Shown here piece by piece: positions 58,124 to 64,000 of a stretch of 64,000 bases of DNA. The DNA comes from SELP01 sp035969385 (GTDB lineage: Bacteria > Pseudomonadota > Alphaproteobacteria > Rhodobacterales > Rhodobacteraceae). The DNA lies in contig NZ_JAYKKJ010000003.1 of the NCBI RefSeq assembly GCF_035969385.1, positions 124,001 to 188,000 on the forward strand, written 5' to 3'. Both the position numbers and the translations under genes were made by a program. The notes beneath the pieces were generated by a model. That model was given only the letters and a program-made list of their open reading frames with translations. It had not been told where the DNA came from and searched no databases. How positions within the stretch are numbered: position 1 is the first letter of the stretch; each line of letters opens with the position of its first letter.

Positions 58124-59488
58124 ATGACCCAAATCGCAGGGCTCGCTCAGGACCGGATCGACAGCTTTGCCCGGACCGAAACGCAGGCCTATCTTGCCGC
58201 GCGGCCCAAAACGCAGGCTGCCCATGCGGCTGGGGCGGGCGGGTTCCTTGACCGGGTGCCGATGCATTGGATGACCGACTGGCCACAGCCCGTGCCGATG
58301 CTTGTCGAGGTGGCAAAGGGCGCGCGGCTGACCGATATCGACGGCAATCAGCTGGATGATTTCTGCCTAGGCGACACCGGGTCGATGTTTGGCCATTCCC
58401 CCGCCCCGGTTGCCCGCGCAATCCGGGCGCAGGCGGGGCGCGGCCTGACCTACATGCTGCCGACCGAGGCCGCATATGAGGCCGCGCGTCTGTTGTCAGA
58501 GACCTTTGGCGACATGCGCTGGCAGATCGCCCTGACGGCCACTGATGCCAACCGCTTTGCCTTGCGGGTCGCCCGCGCGGTGACGGGCAGGTCCAAGGTT
58601 CTGGTGTTCAACGGCTGCTACCACGGCACCGTGGACGACGCGATGGTCGAGCTGCGGGACGGGCAAACCATGACCCGCCCCGGCCTGATGGGGCAGGTCG
58701 AAGACCTGACCGCCAAGGCCGTGGCCTGCGAATTCAACGACCTTGCCGGGGTGGAGGACGCGCTCAAGTCCGGCGACATCGCCGCGATCCTGACCGAACC
58801 GGTGATGACCAATTCCTGCATGGTGCTGCCGAACCCGGAGTTCCATGCCGGTCTGCGCGAACTGGCCGACCGCTATGGCGCGGTGCTGATCATCGACGAA
58901 ACCCATACGATTTCCAGCGGTTGGGGCGGATATACCCGTGTGCACGGGCTGCGCCCGGATATCTTTGTCGCGGGCAAATGCGTGGCGGGCGGGATGCCGA
59001 CCGCCGTCTGGGGGCTGACACCCGCAATGGCCGATCGCTATGCAAAGGCGAACGCGGCCCGCGCACCCGGCCACAGCGGCATGGGCACGACCCTGTCGGC
59101 CAACCCGATGCAATTCGCCTGCCTGTCCGCCAACCTGGCCGAGGTCATGACCCCCGCCAATTACGCCCGGATGGAACGGGGTGCGGCGCGCCTCGACCGG
59201 GGTCTGTCGCGGGTGATCGCGGCGCATGGGCTGCCCTGGCATGTTGTCCGGGTGGGCGCGCGGGTGGAATTCATCTGCGCCCCCGGTCCCCTGCGCAACG
59301 GGACCGAGGCTGCCGCCGCCCATCAGCCACGGCTCGAGGCCGCGCTGCACATGGGCCTTCTGAACCGGGGTTGCCTGATCGCGCCCTTCCACAACATGAT
59401 GCTAATCTCCCCCGTCACCACGGCTGCGCAGATCGACCGGCTGATCGCCGCATTCGCCGATGTGGTGGACCAATTGATGAAAGACTGA
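58124..59488 (+). CDS. HemL-like class III transaminase/aminomutase of the polyamine operon
   Basis: A 454-aa PLP enzyme closest in pattern to glutamate-1-semialdehyde aminomutases: FNGCYHGTVDD, LLPNPEFHAGLRELADRYG-type block and Asp258 in LIIDETHT. The Schiff-base Lys285 lies in VAGKCVAGGMPTAVWG. The usual SGTEA of HemL is changed to TATDAN. It lies 1 nt after one ligase gene and 3 nt before a second, so it surely acts in amine metabolism, not tetrapyrrole synthesis. Its substrate may be a polyamine or gamma-glutamylated intermediate. Confidence 0.85.
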   Translation: MTQIAGLAQDRIDSFARTETQAYLAARPKTQAAHAAGAGGFLDRVPMHWMTDWPQPVPMLVEVAKGARLTDIDGNQLDDFCLGDTGSMFGHSPAPVARAIRAQAGRGLTYMLPTEAAYEAARLLSETFGDMRWQIALTATDANRFALRVARAVTGRSKVLVFNGCYHGTVDDAMVELRDGQTMTRPGLMGQVEDLTAKAVACEFNDLAGVEDALKSGDIAAILTEPVMTNSCMVLPNPEFHAGLRELADRYGAVLIIDETHTISSGWGGYTRVHGLRPDIFVAGKCVAGGMPTAVWGLTPAMADRYAKANAARAPGHSGMGTTLSANPMQFACLSANLAEVMTPANYARMERGAARLDRGLSRVIAAHGLPWHVVRVGARVEFICAPGPLRNGTEAAAAHQPRLEAALHMGLLNRGCLIAPFHNMMLISPVTTAAQIDRLIAAFADVVDQLMKD

Positions 59489-59491
59489 CCG

Positions 59492-60877
59492 ATGACCTGC
59501 CCCTCTGGCGCCACCTTGACCGAAGCCCAGACCTTTCTGGACGCCCACCCCGAGATCGAAGCGGTGGACCTGATCCTGACCGACAGCAACGGGATCGCGC
59601 GGGGCAAGATCATCCGGCGGCACGAACTTGAAAGCCTCTATACCTCGGGCCGCCACATGCCGATTTCGATCCTTGGTCTGGATATCGTGGGCGAGGACGT
59701 ACACGAAACCGGGCTGATCTGGGATCAGGGCGATGGCGACCTGCGGGCATGGCCCATCCCCGGCACGCTGGTCCCGCTGCATGGAACCAATCCGCCCCGG
59801 GCCGAGGTTCTGATGTCACTTTATGAACTGGACGGCACGCCGATGACGTCCGACCCGCGCCATGCACTGGCCCGGCAGGTGGCGGCGATGGCGGACGAGG
59901 GCCTGCACCCTGCGGGTGCGTTCGAACTCGAATTCTTCCTGCTGGCCAATGAGCCCGATGCCGATGGCCGCCCCCGTCCCGCGGGCGACGTTCTGGACGG
60001 ACGCCAGGGCAGCCGCAAGACCGAGGTTTATTCCGTCGACCACCTGCACGGCATGTGGCCGCTGTTTTCCGATATCTACGCGGGGGCCGAAAAGGCCGGG
60101 ATCACGGCCGAAACCGCGATTTCGGAATATGCGCCGGGGCAATACGAACTGACCCTGAATTACCGCAAGGACGTGATGCAGGCCGCCGACGACCTGATCC
60201 GGCTGAAACGGATCGTGCGGGCACAGGCCCGGGCGCATGGCGTCACCGCCTGCTTCATGGCCAAGCCGAACGAGGATTACGCCGGGTCCGGCATGCATTT
60301 CCACGTCAGCCTGCTGGACGATGCGGGCAAGAATGTCTTTGTCGAAGAGGTCGAAGGGGCTTGGACCGACACGATCCGCCACGCCATCGGCGGCCTGCGG
60401 CAGACAATGGGGGAATCGATGCTGGTCTTCGCCCCACATGGCAACAGCTGGCGCCGGTTTTCGTCGCAAAGCTACGCGCCGGTGTCGACGACCTGGGGGG
60501 TGAACAACCGCTCGGTCGCGCTACGCATTCCCGCCGGATCCAAATCCGCCCGCCGGATCGAACACCGCCCATCGGGGGTGGATGCCAACCCCTATCTTGT
60601 TGCCGCGACCGTGCTTGCGGGCATCCGCAAGGGGCTGGCCGAACGGATTGACCCCGGCCCCGAAACCACCGGCAACGGCTACGAAGAAGGCAGCGATTTG
60701 CCCATGCCCCGCGACTGGGCCGAGGCAATCCGGGCAGCGCAGGGATCGGAATTTCTGAAGGATGCCTTGGGCGAACAGATGCACCGCACCTTCACCGCCG
60801 TGAAGGCCGCCGAATATGCGCGGGTGCAGCGGACGATTTCGAACGTGGATTACGACCTGTATCTGCATACCGTCTAG
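59492..60877 (+). CDS. glutamine synthetase-like gamma-glutamylpolyamine synthetase, second copy
   Basis: A 461-aa GlnA-fold ligase: AFELEFFLL, EYAPGQYELTLNY, FMAKPNEDYAGSGMHFHVS, NSWRRFSSQSYAPVSTTWG and RRIEHRPSGVDANPYL. Clearly paralogous to the product of 56782-58122 but diverged, with an insertion about residues 165-180 (DVLDGRQGSRKTEVY), so the two probably act on different amines. It ends the plus-strand operon, convergent with the DUF2478 gene. Confidence 0.88.
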   Translation: MTCPSGATLTEAQTFLDAHPEIEAVDLILTDSNGIARGKIIRRHELESLYTSGRHMPISILGLDIVGEDVHETGLIWDQGDGDLRAWPIPGTLVPLHGTNPPRAEVLMSLYELDGTPMTSDPRHALARQVAAMADEGLHPAGAFELEFFLLANEPDADGRPRPAGDVLDGRQGSRKTEVYSVDHLHGMWPLFSDIYAGAEKAGITAETAISEYAPGQYELTLNYRKDVMQAADDLIRLKRIVRAQARAHGVTACFMAKPNEDYAGSGMHFHVSLLDDAGKNVFVEEVEGAWTDTIRHAIGGLRQTMGESMLVFAPHGNSWRRFSSQSYAPVSTTWGVNNRSVALRIPAGSKSARRIEHRPSGVDANPYLVAATVLAGIRKGLAERIDPGPETTGNGYEEGSDLPMPRDWAEAIRAAQGSEFLKDALGEQMHRTFTAVKAAEYARVQRTISNVDYDLYLHTV

Positions 60878-60902
60878 GCAACAAAGCCCGCGCAGGGTCG
60901 CC

Positions 60903-61415
60903 CTAGTTGGTCCTGCCCCCGGCCGTGGCCCAATCCATCAGCGCGTCGCTATCAGGCAATAGGTCCTCCGCCAGCCCCTGCGCGAAATCGTCAAAGGCGG
61001 GCCGGTTTTCATCCGCCACAGCGGTCAGCACCGGGATACCCTCGGCCAGTGCCGCGCCGATCAAAGGGCGAAAGCCGCGCCCCTCCGCCTCTTCCTTGCC
61101 GAATTTGTTGACCACGATCAGCCCCGGCCTCGTGGCGATCTGCCCCTCGACATAGGCCACCGCCTCGGCCAGACCGGCGGGGTCGAGCCTGCATCCACTG
61201 GCCCCCGGCCCAAGGTTCTGGCTGATCCGTACCCGGCCACCACCGGGCAAAAGGGTCAGGTCCATGTCCCGATGCGCCGTGTCCGCGCCCGGCGTATTCA
61301 CCTGCACCGCGCCCGCGACGGAAATCCCCCGCGCGCCCAGCCTGTCGGCCACAGCGGCTAGCAACGGGTCGGCCCCGTCCGCTGTCGCCTCGATCCTGAT
61401 GACGCCCAACCGCAT
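60903..61415 (-). CDS. DUF2478 family protein (molybdenum-linked)
   Basis: A 170-aa protein of DUF2478, often found beside molybdate or molybdenum-cofactor genes. MRLGVIRIEATADGADPLL at the start and LIVVNKFGKEEAEGRGFRPLI are the family blocks; the NKFGKxEAEGRG segment suggests an NTPase-like fold (guanine-type NKxG loop). ATG 61415 is chosen; the upstream extension is a shadow. It is divergent from mobA with only 65 nt between the start codons. Confidence 0.82.
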   Translation of the reverse strand: MRLGVIRIEATADGADPLLAAVADRLGARGISVAGAVQVNTPGADTAHRDMDLTLLPGGGRVRISQNLGPGASGCRLDPAGLAEAVAYVEGQIATRPGLIVVNKFGKEEAEGRGFRPLIGAALAEGIPVLTAVADENRPAFDDFAQGLAEDLLPDSDALMDWATAGGRTN

Positions 61416-61424
61416 GGCCGGTCC

Positions 61425-61463
61425 CCTTGCAACCTGTCCCTTCGGCTTACAGTATGTGCAAGG
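61425..61463. promoter_or_regulatory. nested dyad in the DUF2478-mobA divergent region
   Basis: CCTTGCA (61425-61431) and TGCAAGG (61457-61463) form a perfect 7-bp inverted repeat 32 bp apart, about three helical turns. CTGT and ACAG lie inside as a second dyad. It occupies most of the 65-nt divergent gap, a likely operator position. Confidence 0.5.
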
Positions 61464-61480
61464 ACTGGCAAAGCGACAGG

Positions 61481-62089
61481 ATGTCCCCCTTGGGAAATGA
61501 CAGCAATCTGCGGGTCGGCGGGGTGATCCTTGCGGGCGGGCGAGGCACCCGGATGGGCGGCGCCGACAAGGGTCTTCTGACGCTGGCTGGACGTGCGCTT
61601 CTGGCGCATGTGGCGGACCGGCTGGCCCCGCAATGCGCGGCGCTGGCAATCAATGCGAATGGCGATGCGGCGCGATTCGCGGCGTTCGACCTGCCGGTTC
61701 TGCCCGACCCGATCGACGGGTTCGCGGGCCCGCTGGCGGGGGTTCTGGCCGGGCTGGACTGGGCAAGGGAGAAGGGGTTTGACGGCATCCTGACCGCCGC
61801 TGCCGATAGCCCCTTTCTTCCGTCCGATCTTGATCTGCGGCTGGTGGGCGACGGGGTCGCCCTTGCAGCCGATGCAGAGGGCAACCTACATCCAACCTTT
61901 GGTTATTGGCCGACTTCTGCCCGGGACGGGCTGCGCACCTTGCTGAAGACGGGCGAGCGCAAGGTCCGGCTGGTCGCGGACCGGCTGGGCGCGGTGACTG
62001 TCCCCTTCCCCGCCGCCGACCCGGACCCGTTTTTCAACATCAACAAGCCCGAAGATCTGGCCCATGCCGAAAGGATGATCCAGCGATGA
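61481..62089 (+). CDS. mobA: molybdenum cofactor guanylyltransferase MobA
   Basis: Transfers GMP from GTP to molybdopterin to make MGD (or related dinucleotide forms). About 202 aa from ATG 61481, with the nucleotide-binding signature ILAGGRGTRMGGADKG (16-31), LPDPIDGFAGPLAGVLAGL and FNINKPEDL near the end. In-frame starts at 61427 and 61454 are possible; none has a strong ribosome-binding site. It overlaps mobB by 4 nt. Confidence 0.93.
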   Translation: MSPLGNDSNLRVGGVILAGGRGTRMGGADKGLLTLAGRALLAHVADRLAPQCAALAINANGDAARFAAFDLPVLPDPIDGFAGPLAGVLAGLDWAREKGFDGILTAAADSPFLPSDLDLRLVGDGVALAADAEGNLHPTFGYWPTSARDGLRTLLKTGERKVRLVADRLGAVTVPFPAADPDPFFNINKPEDLAHAERMIQR

Positions 62090-62577
62090 AAGTCTATGGG
62101 ATCACGGGCCGCAAGAATTCGGGCAAGACCGGCCTTGTCGAACGGCTCGTCGCGCAGTTCACCGCGCAGGGGCTGCGGGTATCAACGGTCAAGCACGCCC
62201 ACCACGAGATCGACATCGACCATCCGGGCCGCGACAGTTTCCGGCACCGCACGGCGGGCGCGGCGGAGGTGATCGTTGCCTCCCCCTACCGATGGGCCTT
62301 GATGGGAGAGCTGCGCGGGGCGTCGGAACCGCCGCTGGACGCGCTTTTGGCCAAACTGTCGCCGGTCGATCTGGTTCTGATCGAGGGCTACAAGGCTGCC
62401 CCCCATTCAAAGATCGAATGCTACCGGGCCGCGACGGGGCAACCGCTCTTGTCGCCGGAAAACCCGACGATCCGTGCCGTGGCAAGTGACAGTGGCGTTG
62501 CAACCGCCCTGCCCCGGTTCGATCTGGACGACACAAGCGGTATCGCGGGCTTCATCGCGGCAGAGCTGGGCCTGTGA
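62086..62577 (+). CDS. mobB: molybdopterin-guanine dinucleotide biosynthesis adapter MobB
   Basis: A 163-aa P-loop GTP-binding protein; Walker A GRKNSGKT (8-15), KHAHHEIDIDHPGRDSFRHRTAGA and LIEGYKAAPHSKIE are the MobB blocks. It supports MobA and is not essential in E. coli. ATGA overlap with mobA and GTGA overlap with the next gene show tight coupling of all three. Confidence 0.94.
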   Translation: MKVYGITGRKNSGKTGLVERLVAQFTAQGLRVSTVKHAHHEIDIDHPGRDSFRHRTAGAAEVIVASPYRWALMGELRGASEPPLDALLAKLSPVDLVLIEGYKAAPHSKIECYRAATGQPLLSPENPTIRAVASDSGVATALPRFDLDDTSGIAGFIAAELGL

Positions 62578-63467
62578 CCCCCGACCGCGTGGCCATCGTC
62601 GATTGGTCGGCGGCGGGCGTGCCGAAGCGGGGCAAGGATTCGATCTGGATCGGGGTGGCGGACCACAAGGGCGTAACCGCCACCAATATCCCGACCCGGA
62701 TCGGGGCCGAACAGACCCTCGCGCACCTGATCGCGGAGAGTCGTGCCGATGGGGTCCGCTTGCTGATCGGGTTCGACTTCAACTTTGGGGCTCCGTCTGG
62801 GTTGGCCCGCCATCTGACGGGCAGCGCGAGGGCGCTGGCCCTATGGGATTGGTTGGGGGCACGCGTGACTGACACAGACCGGAACCAGACCAACTATCGC
62901 GCGGTCGCGGCGGCGATCAACGCGACCCTGCCGGGGGATGGGCCGTTCTGGGGAAATGGCGCCAAGGCGGAGGTGCCGGGCCTGCCGCGCCGCAAGCCCG
63001 CCCTGCCGCCAGGGTTGGCCGAGCACCGGGAAACCGACCTGCGCGGAAGGATCAAGGGGCTGTCCCCGAAACCGATCTGGCAATTGGCCGGGGCCGGGGC
63101 GGTTGGGGCGCAATCCCTGACCGGCATTCCGATGCTGGCGCGGCTGCGCCGCCTGCCCGGTGTCGCTGTCTGGCCGTTCGAGGATTGGGCCGGCGCCACG
63201 GTCGTTCTGGCAGAGGTCTACGCCAGCCACCTGATGGAGCAGGTCCGACCGTTGGTCGCCGGGGGGATGGTCGCGGATGCGGCGCAGGTGCAGGTCATGG
63301 CGCGCGCGTTCCTTGGGGCGGCGCGGGCCGGTGCATTACCCGCGATGATGCGGCCCGAAGTGCCGCGCGACATCCTGCTGGATGAAGGCTGGACATTGGG
63401 GGTCGGCCATATCAGGGCACTGGAGAACGGGTTTCAGCGAGGTGTTTCGGTGCCGCTTCAACCCTAG
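62574..63467 (+). CDS. uncharacterised protein coupled to mobAB, possible RNase H-fold (DUF429-like)
   Basis: A 297-aa soluble protein starting at GTG 62574. Three spaced motifs recall DUF429/RNase H-like proteins: VAIVDWSAAGVP at the N-terminus, LLIGFDFNFGAPSG about 55 residues later, and VVLAEVYASHL in the second half (compare the EVYP motif of that family). Homologues are sometimes labelled molybdopterin-guanine dinucleotide synthesis proteins only because of context. The fold assignment is inference. It overlaps mobB by 4 nt, so it is made together with the MGD enzymes. Confidence 0.75.
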   Translation: MTPDRVAIVDWSAAGVPKRGKDSIWIGVADHKGVTATNIPTRIGAEQTLAHLIAESRADGVRLLIGFDFNFGAPSGLARHLTGSARALALWDWLGARVTDTDRNQTNYRAVAAAINATLPGDGPFWGNGAKAEVPGLPRRKPALPPGLAEHRETDLRGRIKGLSPKPIWQLAGAGAVGAQSLTGIPMLARLRRLPGVAVWPFEDWAGATVVLAEVYASHLMEQVRPLVAGGMVADAAQVQVMARAFLGAARAGALPAMMRPEVPRDILLDEGWTLGVGHIRALENGFQRGVSVPLQP

Positions 63468-63522
63468 CCGACCGCGGGTGGCGCGTGGCCAATCTGGCGA
63501 TTTGCCGGTCTTTCGATCCGGC

Positions 63523-63756
63523 TTAGGGGATACCCCGCCGGATCAGATGCACCTGCGCATCGTCTTCCTCGGTCATGCCCAGATACTCGTGCCCGGCCTG
63601 CCCGCAGAAATGCGGCATGTCCACCACGGCCACCGGGTCCGTCGCCAGCACCCGCAGAACCTGCCCCGGTTGCAGGCGTTCCAGCCCCTTGCGGGCCTTC
63701 AGAACCGGCAGCGGGCACAGCAGGTCACGGGCGTCGATTTCGGCGTCATGGGTCAT
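63523..63756 (-). CDS. TusA-like sulfurtransferase
   Basis: A 77-aa protein of the SirA/TusA family with the active-site cysteine in DLLCPLPVLKARKGL (CPxP motif) and the fold-typical DPVAVVDMPHFCGQAGHEYL. ATG 63756 (MTHDAEID) is chosen; the ORF extends 22 codons upstream without homology. TusA-type proteins relay sulfur to tRNA, molybdenum cofactor or sulfur-oxidation enzymes. Lying between molybdenum genes, a role in Moco enzyme sulfuration is a reasonable but unproven idea. Confidence 0.88.
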   Translation of the reverse strand: MTHDAEIDARDLLCPLPVLKARKGLERLQPGQVLRVLATDPVAVVDMPHFCGQAGHEYLGMTEEDDAQVHLIRRGIP

Positions 63757-63796
63757 AGCTGCCGCGATACCGGAAGCCCCCGGTAGAGCGCAAATG

Positions 63797-63827
63797 AAAA
63801 GGGCCGCGCGGGCGATCCGCACGGCCC
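63797..63827 (-). terminator. intrinsic terminator after the molybdenum hydroxylase subunit gene
   Basis: Read on the minus strand, a stem of 10 GC-rich pairs with one mismatch and a 3-nt loop is followed by TTTTC (63797-63800). It lies 20 nt after the stop at 63848 and separates that gene from the tusA-like gene. Confidence 0.75.
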
Positions 63828-63847
63828 CATGTCGATCGGCCCGGGGG

Positions 63848-64000
63848 TCAGGCGGCGGCGACCGCCCGCTTGGTCATCACCTTGACCAGATGCGCCCGGT
63901 AGTCCGGTGTGCCGTGGACATCGCCCATCATGCCGTCAGCCGCAACTGACAGCCCGGCCACCGCATCGGCCGAGAAATCGGCCGAGAGCGCCGCCTCTGC
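63848..64000 (-). CDS. C-terminal end of a molybdenum hydroxylase FAD-binding (medium) subunit, cut by window edge
   Basis: The last 50 codons are visible: AEAALSADF, then ADGMMGDVHGTPDYRAHLVK and VMTKRAVAAA before the TGA. This tail matches the end of CoxM/CutM-type FAD subunits of xanthine dehydrogenase-family enzymes (carbon monoxide dehydrogenase-like). The exact substrate cannot be known from this piece. Position next to mobA/mobB and DUF2478 is consistent. Confidence 0.72.
   Translation of the reverse strand, partial: AEAALSADFSADAVAGLSVAADGMMGDVHGTPDYRAHLVKVMTKRAVAAA

Noticed and set aside
58124..59488. Naming this gene hemL
   Set aside because: The SGTEA motif is altered and the gene is inside a polyamine operon; a tetrapyrrole role is unlikely, particularly as alphaproteobacteria normally make 5-aminolevulinate through HemA from glycine.
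1..64000. CRISPR arrays, tRNA genes, insertion sequences or prophage
   Set aside because: No spaced direct repeats, no tRNA-like T-arm with matching acceptor, no transposase and no integrase other than XerC were found by reading both strands.

Overview
The window reads as one chromosomal segment of a high-GC alphaproteobacterium, most likely in the Rhodobacterales (Rhodobacteraceae/Paracoccaceae type). The evidence is gene content and order: ybgC-tolQRAB-pal-ybgF-tilS-ftsH, ruvCAB, tamA-tamB, a ycjX/ycjF-type pair beside truA, a phosphatidylcholine synthase, a small DUF1127 protein, and mobA-mobB next to a DUF2478 gene. Coding density is high, many genes overlap by 4 nt, and GTG/TTG starts are frequent. 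I see no rRNA, tRNA, CRISPR array, insertion sequence or prophage.

Layout. 1-9.4 kb (minus): an unknown gene, thpR, ybgC, the Tol-Pal envelope system, tilS and the 5' part of ftsH. 9.5-12.6 kb: a small more AT-rich orphan ORF, ruvCAB, and a DUF1127 gene with a dyad-rich leader and a strong bidirectional terminator. 12.7-22.4 kb: a small membrane protein, prmA with an MFS gene, a YeeE/YedE thiosulfate-type transporter with an FNR-like box upstream, a flavin monooxygenase-like protein, priA, a small transaldolase, a DUF484 protein and xerC. 22.4-32.1 kb: a LacI-controlled sugar operon (CUT1 ABC importer, GH2 beta-mannosidase, TIM-barrel isomerase-like protein, Gfo/Idh/MocA dehydrogenase). 32.2-42.4 kb: pcs, an EamA transporter, ogt, ileS, a group III truncated globin, an FAD monooxygenase, the ycjF/ycjX pair and truA. 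42.5-48.0 kb: tamA-tamB. 48.1-60.9 kb: a divergent polyamine uptake and catabolism locus. 60.9-64.0 kb: molybdenum-cofactor genes and the 3' end of a molybdenum hydroxylase FAD subunit.

The most striking observation is upstream of ileS. A sigma70-like promoter (TTGTCC-17-TATAAG) is followed within 8 nt by a 16-codon ORF, MMQRTPIIIRIIHPAL, with five isoleucine codons. Its stop codon lies in the loop of a strong GC-rich hairpin. An alternative pairing of the hairpin's 3' arm and a hairpin over the ileS Shine-Dalgarno follow. This looks like an isoleucine-sensing leader peptide (attenuator) for isoleucyl-tRNA synthetase, probably translated from a leaderless mRNA.

Other notable points: a pair of LacI-type 14-mers 20 bp apart over the sugar-operon promoter; a 12-bp operator-like sequence repeated on both sides of the divergent polyamine promoters; a HemL-like transaminase between two glutamine-synthetase-like ligases; and a possible RNase H-fold protein translationally coupled to mobA-mobB. 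All functional statements come from reading the sequence and family knowledge; no database search was run.
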